Below, piece after piece: positions 16,277-26,235 of a DNA stretch of 64,000 nt. The notes below the pieces were generated by a model. That model did not search any database, was not told the DNA's origin, and worked only from the letters and a program-made list of their open reading frames with translations. Numbering within the stretch: the stretch's first letter is position 1; every line of letters starts with the position of its first letter. The position numbers and the translations under genes are program-made. The stretch comes from Glaciimonas immobilis (GTDB lineage: Bacteria; Pseudomonadota; Gammaproteobacteria; Burkholderiales; Burkholderiaceae_D): assembly GCF_011947285.1 (NCBI RefSeq), contig NZ_JAAOZT010000003.1, positions 236,053-300,052 of the forward strand, in the 5' to 3' direction.

Positions 16277-18912
16277 GCTTTTCTGGTCCTGTCCTGATAG
16301 CTGTCGGTGTAGCTAAAAAATTGTACGCTGATTTGCTCGGATACGGCTTCGCTGGCAAGTTGCATGCGATACAGCAGGTTAATCAACTGGGCGTTGCCGC
16401 AATACAAATCGGTTTCTGGCGCTAGCGCCAGTAACTCTTCCTTAAGCGGCGTGAATCGCTCCGCACCGCAGGGTCCATACGTTACCGCAATTTTTCTAAG
16501 GCTCTTTAATATCCCGTCGAGCTGAAAAAAAATTGAGCGCGGATTGGTCTCGTCCAGCAATAACAGGTCGAGTACCGGTAGCCATTCCGGCTGCGCGCGA
16601 TAGCGCGAACGATACGTCACAATGCTGTCCGAGAGCTCCAGCAACCAGTCCAGATTGCCGTTAGCGTCCATCACCAGCGCGCGCTGCAAAATCACGCTTT
16701 GAAACTGTAGTCGTTCCAAACGACGGCCAAGCGACAAGAAACGCCAGCCGAGATCACGGGTCATGCCGTCCAATGTAAATCCGGCCATGGTCATGAGCGA
16801 TGCCGTTGCATCATCCAGAATAGTCATCGCCTCGGCCTGGGACAAGCGGTGATCGTCGCTGGTTTCTCGCGGCACCATGCGGTTGAGCGCACGCCAGTTA
16901 TCCACGGATAGACGTTCGCGCAACTGGCTGGCAATGCCATACAACTGCTGTTGCTGACGCGCCAGGCCGGGCACGTCCGGCGATATCACTGCGCGCAATA
17001 AAGTCGATTCAATTTGGGCGTCACTAAACATTGCCGCCGGTTTTATGATTGCACCTGGCACCAGACTCTGCATTTGACTTTGCGTTTGCCCGAGTGTTTG
17101 ACTTTGGCTCTGACCCTGGCTCTGGCTTTGCAACGCGAGCCGTGCCGCCAACTCCGGGTCAAGTTCTTTAATATCGATCAAATGGAAATAAACGCATAAT
17201 GCTTCCACGGTCGGCCATTCGGCACCGCGATACGCAGGCCGGACATTGAATAGCAGGTGTAGCGTAACCCGCAACAATCGGGCAATATTGTCGCAGCGAT
17301 CAGCGCTGCGGCCGAACCAAAACAAATTCTCCGCCATACGACTAGAAAGATGGGTGTCATCGCGCACCAGATCGTCGCGTGTTGTCGTCCGTTTGGAAAG
17401 ACTTTGCGTGGCAACCTGCTCGTTGCCCTGCACCCAGGTATCCTTGCTACCGCCGCCGCGTTGCATGGTGATAATACGCGCATCGGTTCCTGTCGCGGCG
17501 CGCGTCAAACCGCCCGGCATGACGACGTAGCCTAGCGGCGTGGCACATGCATACACCCGCAAGCCGATGGCACAAGCGCTTAATCCGTCTCCCTTCCATA
17601 CCGGCCCCTGCGACAATCGCACCATTTCCTGCGCGACATAGTTTTCCGGTTCAGCGCGCATCTTGGCAATAAAGGCGGCACGGGCGGCACCTTTAAGGTC
17701 TTGACCAAACACCGGAAACTGCCGCGATTGCGGGAAGGCCGGTTTGATAATCAGTTCGTCCAGCTTTTCAATTGCTTCTTCCAACGCGGCTGGCTCTCCG
17801 CACCACCAGGTAGCTACCGACGGCATTTTTAATGATTCTCCCAGCAAGCGCTCGCACAATGCGGGAAGAAAACCCAGCAATGCGCCAGACTCTAGCATGC
17901 TGGAACCCAGGCTATTGGCGATCAGTACATTACCGCGCCGTGCAGCTTCGGTTAATCCGGCGACGCCCAACCCGGAATCTGGTCGCAATTCCAGCGGATC
18001 GCAAAAGTCGTCATCGACCCGACGCATGATGACGTGCACGCGCTGCATGCCGGATAAAGTCTTAAGCCAGACAATACCGTTGCGTACCGTCAGATCACCG
18101 CCTTCAACCAGTGGCAAACCAAGATAACGCGCCAGATAAGCTTGCTCGTAATAGGTTTCGTTATATGGACCCGGGGTCAACAGGACGATCAGTGGCGCTT
18201 CGCTACTGCGCAGCGGCGCGCCATTTTTCCCGCCGTTACCGTTTGCTGCGCACAAACGCCCCCAATGCGCAAGGCTGTCGCGCATGGTGTTAAAGAATTC
18301 AGTCAGGTGCTGGACTTTCAAATCCCGCAATAGATCAGGAAAAGTACGTGCGATGATGGCGCGATTTTCAAGCGCATAACCGGCACCGGACGGTGCCTGC
18401 GTACGGTCGGCCACCACCCACCATTGTCCATTAGGCGCACGTGCAAGATCGACCGCATAAAAATGCAAAGCGATCCCGTCAGCATGCTGCATACCGTGAC
18501 ATGGACGAGAAAAGCCGGCATGACCGTGGATTAATTCCGGCGGCAACAACCCTTCTTCCAGCATTCTCTGGTCGCCATACACATCACCCAGAATCTGATT
18601 CATCAGGGTAGCGCGCTGAATGACGGCGGCCTCAATACCGGTCCATTCATCCTGCGGCAGAATCAGTGGCAGAACATTCAAATCCCAGGGACGCTGTATT
18701 CCTTTAGAATCGGTATAAACATTATAAGTAACACCGTTTTCACGCACCTGTTCTTGCACCGTTTCGATGCGTTCGCGCATCATATACGGTGACTCTGCGC
18801 CCAAACCCTCTAGCAAGGTGCGCCAATGTGGACGCGGCTGGCGGGACGCGTCCAGCATTTCATCGAAACTGTTCGGCGGAGCCCTGTAGCTTGCGAGTAG
18901 TTGATTTAACAT
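16273..18912 (-). CDS. Circularly permuted ATP-grasp protein fused to alpha-E domain
   Basis: 879 residues from the ATG at 18912; the frame extends to 18972 but AAGGAA upstream of 18912 supports the shorter form. The N-terminal ~500 residues are a circularly permuted ATP-grasp (DUF404/DUF407 type), with motifs such as TPGPYNETYYEQAYLARYLG and VIMRRVDDDFCDPLELR. The C-terminal ~320 residues are an alpha-helical alpha-E (DUF403) domain beginning LSSRMAENLFWFGRSADRCD. In many genomes these are separate genes; here they are fused. Within the alpha-E region lies a Gln/Ser-rich low-complexity stretch of QSQ-type repeats (about 17060-17140). The family is predicted to ligate amino acids or peptides using ATP, with no proven substrate. 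Confidence 0.9.
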   Translation of the reverse strand: MLNQLLASYRAPPNSFDEMLDASRQPRPHWRTLLEGLGAESPYMMRERIETVQEQVRENGVTYNVYTDSKGIQRPWDLNVLPLILPQDEWTGIEAAVIQRATLMNQILGDVYGDQRMLEEGLLPPELIHGHAGFSRPCHGMQHADGIALHFYAVDLARAPNGQWWVVADRTQAPSGAGYALENRAIIARTFPDLLRDLKVQHLTEFFNTMRDSLAHWGRLCAANGNGGKNGAPLRSSEAPLIVLLTPGPYNETYYEQAYLARYLGLPLVEGGDLTVRNGIVWLKTLSGMQRVHVIMRRVDDDFCDPLELRPDSGLGVAGLTEAARRGNVLIANSLGSSMLESGALLGFLPALCERLLGESLKMPSVATWWCGEPAALEEAIEKLDELIIKPAFPQSRQFPVFGQDLKGAARAAFIAKMRAEPENYVAQEMVRLSQGPVWKGDGLSACAIGLRVYACATPLGYVVMPGGLTRAATGTDARIITMQRGGGSKDTWVQGNEQVATQSLSKRTTTRDDLVRDDTHLSSRMAENLFWFGRSADRCDNIARLLRVTLHLLFNVRPAYRGAEWPTVEALCVYFHLIDIKELDPELAARLALQSQSQGQSQSQTLGQTQSQMQSLVPGAIIKPAAMFSDAQIESTLLRAVISPDVPGLARQQQQLYGIASQLRERLSVDNWRALNRMVPRETSDDHRLSQAEAMTILDDATASLMTMAGFTLDGMTRDLGWRFLSLGRRLERLQFQSVILQRALVMDANGNLDWLLELSDSIVTYRSRYRAQPEWLPVLDLLLLDETNPRSIFFQLDGILKSLRKIAVTYGPCGAERFTPLKEELLALAPETDLYCGNAQLINLLYRMQLASEAVSEQISVQFFSYTDSYQDRTRKA

Positions 18913-19093
18913 TTTGTCGCTTATTCCTTTTATAACGATTCTATCGATATGCGGGGGTCGCATAACTATCACTTGCGACCCGGCACACCCGAACCATAAA
19001 GGATACGATCAAGAAATTTCTTTCGTAACCTGCGGGCGGCATCAATCCTGCGCTGCCCGGCGTTCGCACTAGTTGCGAGTTCTTTGCGCAATT

Positions 19094-19252
19094 TTACACA
19101 TTCTCCACGCCAATCTTAAATGCGGCACCTGCCTGCTTGACGTAATTAACTGAACTTACCAACGTTTCGCGGTCGGGAATAAGCCCGGCGACTGAGATGC
19201 TGGTACCCAGCAATTCGGTCGCCTGACCGCAAGTTTCAGAACATACTAAGCA
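19094..19252 (-). pseudogene. Possible C-terminal remnant of a lost gene, unidentified
   Basis: A frame of about 50 codons ends with TAA at 19094-19096 and reads smoothly (CSETCGQATELLGTSISVAG then LIPDRETLVSSVNYVKQAG). It has no start codon of its own and runs into the end of the DUF2126 gene in another frame. It looks like the tail of a small protein whose 5' part was lost when these genes were joined. The remaining 19021-19093 and 18913-19020 hold nothing I can name. Confidence 0.3.
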
Positions 19253-22200
19253 TCGTGCCAGCGCAAATCCAGCGTCATCGGGAAGCTTGGATTGGTCTCT
19301 TCCTTATAGACTGTCATAGGACCCGGCGTATGACCGTGGGCCCAAAAGCGTGCAAAACGACGTGCTTCTGCAGCGTTTGCATTGACCGGTGCAGTGGCCT
19401 CACTGCGACCACCTGGATGGACCACGTGATAGGTGCAACCACCAATGGCGCGACCGCTCCAGGTATCGACCAAATCAAAGGTCAACGGTGCATGAATCTT
19501 GACAGTCGGGTGCAAGGCTGACCATGGACTCCATGCGCGGAAACGGATACCGGCTACGTACTCGCCCGGAATACCGGTCGGATGCAATGGCAACATGCGT
19601 CCGTTGCAGGCGATAACGTGACGTCCGTCGGTTAATCCGCGCACCAGCAATTGCATACGTTCAACCGAAGAATCGACGTAACGTGCAGTGCCACCGGCTG
19701 CCATTTCTTCGCCCAGCACATTCCATGGCTCGATTGCCTGACGCAGTTCCATCTCTACGCCTTCGTAGACGACCGTACCAAAACGTGGAAAGCGGAACTC
19801 GATAAACGGATCGAACCAGTTCTCTTCAAATGCATACCCGGCAGCACGCAAATCCTTAGCAACATCGCGGATATCCTGCGCCACAAAATGCGGCAACATC
19901 CAGCGATCATGCAGCGCTGTGCCCCAATTCACTAATTTGGCTTGATACGGCTGACGCCAAAAACGCGCTACCAATGCACGCAGCAATAACATCTGCAGCA
20001 AGCTCATGCGCTCATGCGGCGGCATCTCAAATGCGCGGAACTCGACCAGTCCCAGACGACCTGTCGGGCCATCGGGCGAATACAGTTTATCGATAGAGAA
20101 CTCGGAGCGATGCGTATTGCCGGTTAGGTCGACCAGATGATTGCGCAACAAACGGTCAACCATCCACGGCTTATCGCCCGGATGTAGCGTCGGCAGTACT
20201 TTGTCCATCTGCTGGAACGCAATCGCTAACTCGTATAAGTTGTCATCACGCGCCTCGTCAACCCGCGGTGCCTGACTGGTCGGTCCGATAAACGTACCCG
20301 AAAACAGATAAGACAACGCGGGATGATTCTGCCAGTAGGTGATCAGACTTTTCAGCAAATCGGGGCGGCGCAGCATCGGGCTGTCTTCCGCGGTAGCCCC
20401 GCCCAACGTGGCGTGGTTGCCGCCGCCGGTGCCAGTATGGCGACCATCGACCATAAACTTTTCTGTACCCAGACGCGTCAGACGTGCCTCTTCATACAGC
20501 GTGGTCATGTTATAGACCAGTTCCTTCCAGCTTGCAGCAGGATGAATGTTTACCTCAATCACGCCCGGGTCCGGAGTGACGCTCAACAACTTGACCCGTG
20601 GATCGCGCGGTGGCGGATAACCCTCTATCCACAGCTTCAGTTTAAGCTTGGCGGCGGTGTTTTCTACCGCTGTCACCAGCGCCAGATAGTCTTCCACCCG
20701 CTTTACCGGGGGCATAAAGATATGCAGACGACCAGCGCGCACCTGTACGCACAGGCCGGTATGAATGACTTCCCGCGCTGCTGGCTTTGGATCGACCGGC
20801 GGAATAACGGCTTTCGTCGCTTTTTCCGGGTCTAGACTTAGTGTTGGCCGTTTGCCATTTTTTACCGCTGGCAGCGCGCCGCGCGGAGCAAACGGATCCA
20901 CATCGAACTCATGCGGGACATCGTCCGGCAGTACCCATGGCAAGGCGTTCAGCGGCAGACGCAAACCCATTGGCGAATCGCCTTCGGTGAGGTACAAATG
21001 CTCACGCTTAAGTGGCCAGGCGGACGTGCGCCAGACCGTACCTAACGAGGTAGCAGGATCAAAGTCCCGCGGCTTCAGCGGTAACACATAACCGACGATT
21101 GCACCGAGACCGGTCTCTAACAAACGTGCAAGACGGCGGCGCTCTTCGGAATCTTTTAAATTGGCCTTCAGCGGATCGACGTTAACCGGCATGCCCTGCT
21201 CACGATGGACTTGCGACATGACATCTTCATATGCCGCAATGGCGCTATTGGCGGGCAAACCGAGCGCCCTTACCAATTCGGTCACAAAGCGGCCAGCCTC
21301 AGCGCCCTCATAACCTTCGGCCTTGTTCTCGTCGGAGAACAACGTCGCATCCAGCCACATCGGCTGGCCGTCGACACGCCAGAAAATATTTAACGCCCAG
21401 CGCGGCAATGGCTCACCCGGATACCATTTTCCCTGACCGTAATGCAACATACCGCCTGGCGCAAAATGGTTTTTCAGACGATGCATCAACTGCCCCGCCA
21501 ATGCGCGTTTTTCGTCGCCGTGCGCCAGCGTATTCCACTGCGCGCCGTCCATATCATCGACGGACACAAAAGTCGGCTCACCACCTTGGGTCAGACGCAC
21601 GTCTTGTCGCTTCAGATCAGCATCTACCTGATGACCAAGCTTGTCGATTTTTGCCCAATCGGCTTCAGAGTATGGCTTGGTCACACGCGGGTCTTCATGA
21701 ATCCGCGTAACGGTCATTTCATGGAAGAACGTCACTTCCGCTTTATCGGTAAAACCGCTGACCGGTGCTGCCGATGACGGCATCGCTGTACAGGCGAGCG
21801 GAATATGTCCTTCGCTAGCCAACATACCGGAGGTAGGGTCCAAACCGATCCAGCCAGCGCCGGGAATATACACCTCGGTCCATGCATGCAGATCGGTGAA
21901 GTCCACCTCGGTCCCGCTTGGGCCGTCGAGCGATTCCTGATCAGGACGTAATTGAATCAAATAGCCCGATACAAAGCGCGCCGCCAGACCCAGCTGACGC
22001 ATAATTTGCACCAGTAACCAGCCACTGTCGCGACAAGACCCCGAGCGATTTAACAGCGTCTCTTCCGGCGTTTGCACGCCCGGCTCCATCCGCAACAAAT
22101 AGGCGATATCGCCTTGGAGACGTTGATTGATGGCGACCAGAAAATCGTTCGTCGCCAGCGGTTTTTTGAGCAATTCAGCCCGTGCAGCCGCGACCCACTC

Positions 22201-22584
22201 GACGAGCAAAGGTCCCGGCTCCTCAACCGCGAGATAAGCGCTAAGTTCAGATTTTTGCTGGGCCGGATAACTGAAGGGGAATTGTTCTGCGTACTTCTCG
22301 ACAAAGAAGTCAAACGGGTTAATCACCGTCATATCCGCGATCAGATCGACCGTAAATTCGAGTACGTCCGATTTTTCCTGAAATACAAAGCGGCCTATGT
22401 AGTTGCCGTAGGGGTCTTGCTGCCAATTAATAAAATGGTCTTCCGGCGTCACGGTCAGCGAGTACGACAGAATCGGGGTACGTGCGTGGGGAGCAGGACG
22501 CAAGCGAACTTCATGTGGGGACAAAGTGACCAGGCGATCATAGTGGTAGCTGGTTTTGTGATGCAGCGCGACACGGATGGCCAT
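19246..22584 (-). CDS. Transglutaminase-DUF2126 fusion protein
   Basis: 1112 residues, normal for this large family. Residues 1-~290 are a transglutaminase module with Cys in NRSGSCRDSGWLLVQIMRQLG, His in TDLHAWTEVYIPGAGW and Asp in GLDPTSG. The rest is DUF2126 (from RLTQGGEPTFVSVDDMD onward), a domain that occurs almost only in this setting and is thought to resemble glutamine synthetase/COOH-NH2 ligase folds. It is the first gene of the cassette with the ATP-grasp/alpha-E and small transglutaminase genes; the 330-bp gap to the next gene is unusually wide for the operon. The cassette is widespread in Proteobacteria but biochemically undefined. Confidence 0.92.
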   Translation of the reverse strand: MAIRVALHHKTSYHYDRLVTLSPHEVRLRPAPHARTPILSYSLTVTPEDHFINWQQDPYGNYIGRFVFQEKSDVLEFTVDLIADMTVINPFDFFVEKYAEQFPFSYPAQQKSELSAYLAVEEPGPLLVEWVAAARAELLKKPLATNDFLVAINQRLQGDIAYLLRMEPGVQTPEETLLNRSGSCRDSGWLLVQIMRQLGLAARFVSGYLIQLRPDQESLDGPSGTEVDFTDLHAWTEVYIPGAGWIGLDPTSGMLASEGHIPLACTAMPSSAAPVSGFTDKAEVTFFHEMTVTRIHEDPRVTKPYSEADWAKIDKLGHQVDADLKRQDVRLTQGGEPTFVSVDDMDGAQWNTLAHGDEKRALAGQLMHRLKNHFAPGGMLHYGQGKWYPGEPLPRWALNIFWRVDGQPMWLDATLFSDENKAEGYEGAEAGRFVTELVRALGLPANSAIAAYEDVMSQVHREQGMPVNVDPLKANLKDSEERRRLARLLETGLGAIVGYVLPLKPRDFDPATSLGTVWRTSAWPLKREHLYLTEGDSPMGLRLPLNALPWVLPDDVPHEFDVDPFAPRGALPAVKNGKRPTLSLDPEKATKAVIPPVDPKPAAREVIHTGLCVQVRAGRLHIFMPPVKRVEDYLALVTAVENTAAKLKLKLWIEGYPPPRDPRVKLLSVTPDPGVIEVNIHPAASWKELVYNMTTLYEEARLTRLGTEKFMVDGRHTGTGGGNHATLGGATAEDSPMLRRPDLLKSLITYWQNHPALSYLFSGTFIGPTSQAPRVDEARDDNLYELAIAFQQMDKVLPTLHPGDKPWMVDRLLRNHLVDLTGNTHRSEFSIDKLYSPDGPTGRLGLVEFRAFEMPPHERMSLLQMLLLRALVARFWRQPYQAKLVNWGTALHDRWMLPHFVAQDIRDVAKDLRAAGYAFEENWFDPFIEFRFPRFGTVVYEGVEMELRQAIEPWNVLGEEMAAGGTARYVDSSVERMQLLVRGLTDGRHVIACNGRMLPLHPTGIPGEYVAGIRFRAWSPWSALHPTVKIHAPLTFDLVDTWSGRAIGGCTYHVVHPGGRSEATAPVNANAAEARRFARFWAHGHTPGPMTVYKEETNPSFPMTLDLRWHDA

Positions 22585-23315
22585 AGGGTGGTGCCTTTCG
22601 ATGAATGTTGATACGAAATGGGGGAAAGCGGGTAATAAGCAGTAAAACGGATAATTAAAGTGCCTAAAAATCCCTAAAAATGGTCCATTTCTCGTTAAGC
22701 AGGATTCATACCCGAAAACACGCAGAACGCGCGTTCAAATCACTATTTCAAGTATATAAATTTGCAGTTTTCTATGCCCTTTCGGCATTACTTCACACGT
22801 CAGTAGATTTGTCAGGCATTGCGTTGGCGTCAGTAAGGGCTTAATCGCTAATACTCGCTATTCCCTACGCCGGTAGCCCCGCCTTTTGCGCTTTGCCACC
22901 CTTCCTTGTATAGGGTCCCCCTACGGTTTTTCGGTCTTGTAATACTACTTCAATGTGCACTGACGAGAGAGCTGGAAGGTCATTTTATTTAAAAATCGGG
23001 CTGCAAATCTCACACCTATCGCGTGAGTAAAACCACATAATTTAGATTGCTATTTTAGCATCAATACAACATCTATTGCGCCTTGACATTATGGGAGCGC
23101 ATCGCCAGCGCCGATCACCCCATGATCCGTATCACCGCAGTAAGCGGCGTGCGCTGAAATTGTGCATCCTGACAGTTTCTTCAAAAAAATGTCAGGCATC
23201 AATATGGAGCGCTTATACTGACGATCAAAATTGCGGCAGCCGCTTAACCGGACTGCCGAGGGTTTGTGACCGCCCGATATGGTTATAGGATTGCCCGTTG
23301 CTGAGTATCTCGCCG
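22585..23315. other. Intergenic region between the transglutaminase cassette and trpS
   Basis: About 730 bp with divergent promoters to supply. I see a CCTGACA...TGTCAGG inverted pair (23168-23174 and 23190-23196) with a 15-nt A-rich loop, of unknown meaning. No gene, riboswitch or trp leader peptide is apparent. Confidence 0.4.
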
Positions 23316-24344
23316 ATGAATTTAACTACCGCCCCTAGCTCCCAGAACGCGCCTGTTATCCTGACAGGCGATAGACCAACCGGACCGCTCCATCTCGGTC
23401 ATTTTGTAGGCAGTCTGCGCAATCGCGTCGCCTACCAAAATACTTACAAACAATTCATTATGCTGGCCGATGCGCAAGCCCTCACCGACAACATGGATGA
23501 CACTGGCAAAGTGCATCGTAATGTCGTCGAAGTCGCGCTAGATTATCTGGCCGTCGGGATCGACCCGCAACAATCGACCATCTTCATTCAGTCCCAGATT
23601 CCTGAACTGGCTGAACTCACGTTTTACTATTTGAACCTGGTGACCGTTGCGCGGCTGGAGCGCAATCCAACCGTGAAAGAGGAAATACGTTTGCGCGGCT
23701 TTGAGCGTGATATCCCTGCGGGATTTTTGACCTATCCCGCAAGTCAGGCCGCAGACATCACCGCATTCAAAGCCAGCCTCGTACCGGTCGGCGAAGATCA
23801 AATACCAATGATCGAACAAACCAACGAAATCGTGCGCCGCTTCAACCGCCTTGCCGGGCGCGATATTTTGATCGAAGCCAAAGCACTAGTGCCAGAAATC
23901 GGCCGTTTGCCCGGCATTGATGGCAAAGCAAAAATGAGCAAATCGCTAGGAAACACCATTAATCTTGGCGCAACCTCGGACGAAATCCGGGCAGCCGTCA
24001 AAAAGGTCTACACCGATCCATTGCATCTTAAAGTGGAAGAGCCGGGCCATCTGGAAGGCAACGTCGCCTTTTTATATTTGGATGCGTTCGATACCGATCA
24101 AGCCGGACTGACAGAGATGAAGGCACACTACGTGCGCGGCGGCTTAGGCGACAGCATCGTCAAAGCGCGGCTTGAAGCCTGCCTGCAAGAACTACTCGCC
24201 CCAATCCGCCTGCGCCGTCAAGAGCTTGAAAAAGACCGCGGCTATATTCTGGATTTGCTAAAGAAAGGCACCGAGCAGGCGCGGGAAGTTGCGGCGCAAA
24301 CGATGGCGGAGGTGAAGGCTGCGTTGGGGCTTACTTATTTTTAG
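23316..24344 (+). CDS. trpS: Tryptophanyl-tRNA synthetase
   Basis: 342 residues from the ATG at 23316; a TTG at 23298 would add six residues. It charges tRNA-Trp with tryptophan in the cytoplasm. The class I signatures are present: HIGH-type [11 protein letters not shown] near the N-terminus and KMSKS as KAKMSKSLG. The sequence [13 protein letters not shown] and the length fit the TrpRS form common in Burkholderiales. No ribosome binding site stands out. Confidence 0.95.
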   Translation: MNLTTAPSSQNAPVILTGDRPTGPLHLGHFVGSLRNRVAYQNTYKQFIMLADAQALTDNMDDTGKVHRNVVEVALDYLAVGIDPQQSTIFIQSQIPELAELTFYYLNLVTVARLERNPTVKEEIRLRGFERDIPAGFLTYPASQAADITAFKASLVPVGEDQIPMIEQTNEIVRRFNRLAGRDILIEAKALVPEIGRLPGIDGKAKMSKSLGNTINLGATSDEIRAAVKKVYTDPLHLKVEEPGHLEGNVAFLYLDAFDTDQAGLTEMKAHYVRGGLGDSIVKARLEACLQELLAPIRLRRQELEKDRGYILDLLKKGTEQAREVAAQTMAEVKAALGLTYF

Positions 24345-24449
24345 GTGGTAGGAGTGGTTGGAAACCGATACCGTGTCGTTTTCCAACAAATAACAAGGAC
24401 GGCTATCAAACGAGTGCCTGGCGTGGTTGCCTGCGGTCCGGCTAAAGCA

Positions 24450-24878
24450 TCACGCCAACTGCCATGTCCAAGGGTTGATAACAGTCAAGCCAGCAGCGCC
24501 AAAAGGCGACGTGCCGCGCGTGGCGACCGCAAAACCATGCGTCGCAGCGATAGCTGCGATATAGCCATCCGTGGGCGCAATGGCTTGTCCAGCGTTACGC
24601 GCACGGGCGCGCAGCGTTGCATATGCTCGCGACGCAGCGTCATCGAATGACAGGATGCGGCCCGCGAACAACGGTAATACACGCTTCTCAAGACTGGACT
24701 GAAGCATGTCCCTGCGTTTGCCCTCAGGAAGCGCAGCGATACCGAAACGCAGTTCTGCAAGACTGATTGTGGAAAGGTATAACGTTTCAATAACCTGTGC
24801 ATCGATCCCGGCAAGTACGTTCGTATCACCAGACACTTTTAACGGCTCAGAAACGACGTTGGTATCAAGCAAGATCAT
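24450..24878 (-). CDS. vapC: PIN-domain toxin (VapC/FitB type)
   Basis: 142 residues. PIN domains are Mg-dependent ribonucleases. Acidic residues of the active site are in MILLDTNVVSE (Asp5), SLAELRFG (Glu) and APTDGYIAAIA (Asp). The fourth conserved patch, usually TRNxxDF, reads TRGTSPF here, so the Asn and the last acid are replaced; activity may be reduced. The ATG overlaps the antitoxin stop (ATGA), the usual coupling for toxin-antitoxin pairs. The FitB subgroup is the best fit. Confidence 0.88.
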   Translation of the reverse strand: MILLDTNVVSEPLKVSGDTNVLAGIDAQVIETLYLSTISLAELRFGIAALPEGKRRDMLQSSLEKRVLPLFAGRILSFDDAASRAYATLRARARNAGQAIAPTDGYIAAIAATHGFAVATRGTSPFGAAGLTVINPWTWQLA

Positions 24879-25114
24879 GCAAAGCCTAGCGGCTCGACGG
24901 GTGTTCTATCGCGTTCGATCTCAAGGTCGACGCCACCCACTTCGCGGCCAATTTCAGCCAAAAGTGAACCGAGCTTGATCCGACCCTCGGGTCGAACGGC
25001 ATTTTCAAGGATCGCACGTATTTCGGCCTCTGTACTGAGGCCATGCATTGCGGCACGCACGCGCAGGGCACGGTGCGTTTCATCGGGTAAATTACGGACA
25101 GTGACGGATGCCAT
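24875..25114 (-). CDS. fitA: FitA/VapB-type ribbon-helix-helix antitoxin
   Basis: 79 residues from Met at 25114; a start at 25123 would add three. The N-terminal ribbon-helix-helix (MASVTVRNLPDETHRALRVR) would bind the operon's own promoter, and the C-terminal tail (GGVDLEIERDRTPVEPLGF) would block the PIN toxin. The family, size and overlap with the toxin agree. Confidence 0.88.
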   Translation of the reverse strand: MASVTVRNLPDETHRALRVRAAMHGLSTEAEIRAILENAVRPEGRIKLGSLLAEIGREVGGVDLEIERDRTPVEPLGFA

Positions 25115-25238
25115 TGCTTTCACTAATCAAATTTAATATCAATGATAGTGGGCCGGGCATGACCGCCATTGCCCGGTTTGCAGCAAGTGACCGCTAATTG
25201 TCCAATTGCTTTGCCCGTCTATTCCTACCAAATTAATA

Positions 25239-26090
25239 CTACGGCGCGACCACCTGTACACCATGCTTCTCAAATATTTTTGCCATCTCGCCGGACGCCA
25301 CCAGTGAATCAGTCGCTGTCTGCAGTTGTTTGACTAGTTCTGTGTCGTCCTTTTTTACAGCCATGCCGATGATCCAGCCTTTTGGTGGCATACGCTGAAA
25401 CGGAACCTCGCTCATTTTAAAGTTAGCGTCTTTGCCGAGGACGGATTCAATTTCTGAACGATTGGCGACGACGGCATCCAGTCCGCCCTCCTTAAGCTTT
25501 TCTAACGCATCGAATGCGGTCGGGAAAATTTTTACGTTTTCACGAAACTTGCCGTCCTCTGCGCCCAGTAATAGCATCGCGCCAATGGAGATTTTCTCGG
25601 CACCGATAGTTTTGCCTGTGATGGAATCCAGATTTTTAAACTCTGGTACCTTACGGATATCCCGGACCAGACGTACCGTCTCACGATGATAAGGCGCAAA
25701 AATAGTGACCTTGTCGTTTTGGTTGATCAGGATAGGCTCTACCGGCACGTGCATCAATACATCAGCTGGGCCATAACCGAGGTAATGTCCTTTCCACACC
25801 ATATTACGCAGGTCATCGCTCAGTTCTTCACCTGCGGGGAAAGGTAACAAGCTTACCTTAAGCCCTAATTTGGCAGCCAACGCTTCGGCGATGTCGATGT
25901 CGATACCGCCCTTGGTTGTGGAATAGGGCGCGAAATCGTTGTAGACCGCGACTTTTAATATGCCCGATTGCTTGATTTTGAGGAAGTCTGCATTTTCCTG
26001 CGCATGCGCTGTAGCGATCAGGCCAAAACATAGCGCTATACTGGTGAGCGTCAGCACTCTGCTGGCGACCTTACGATAAAATTTAACCAT
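25239..26090 (-). CDS. Periplasmic family-3 binding protein of a quinoprotein cluster
   Basis: 283 residues with a clear signal peptide (VLTLTSIALCFGLIATAHA). The fold is that of amino-acid-type binding proteins (GILKVAVYNDFAPYSTTKGG, then GIDIDIAEALAAKLGLKVSL). No ABC permease or ATPase gene is nearby. It follows the PedF-like cytochrome by 145 bp on the same strand. Proteins of this kind recur beside PQQ alcohol dehydrogenases, as XoxJ does with XoxF, so a chaperone or activator role in the second dehydrogenase system is more likely than transport. Confidence 0.82.
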   Translation of the reverse strand: MVKFYRKVASRVLTLTSIALCFGLIATAHAQENADFLKIKQSGILKVAVYNDFAPYSTTKGGIDIDIAEALAAKLGLKVSLLPFPAGEELSDDLRNMVWKGHYLGYGPADVLMHVPVEPILINQNDKVTIFAPYHRETVRLVRDIRKVPEFKNLDSITGKTIGAEKISIGAMLLLGAEDGKFRENVKIFPTAFDALEKLKEGGLDAVVANRSEIESVLGKDANFKMSEVPFQRMPPKGWIIGMAVKKDDTELVKQLQTATDSLVASGEMAKIFEKHGVQVVAP

Positions 26091-26235
26091 TGCGTCTCAT
26101 CCTGTTATTTTATGTTTTGGTTATGATTCTTTAGACACATTTGCGTTGTTTGATGCGTGAGGTGCGGCGCTATACTTCCCCACTGCAGGGAAATTGACGG
26201 ACCACGCTTATGCCCTTTTGTGCGGTCCTGAAAAA

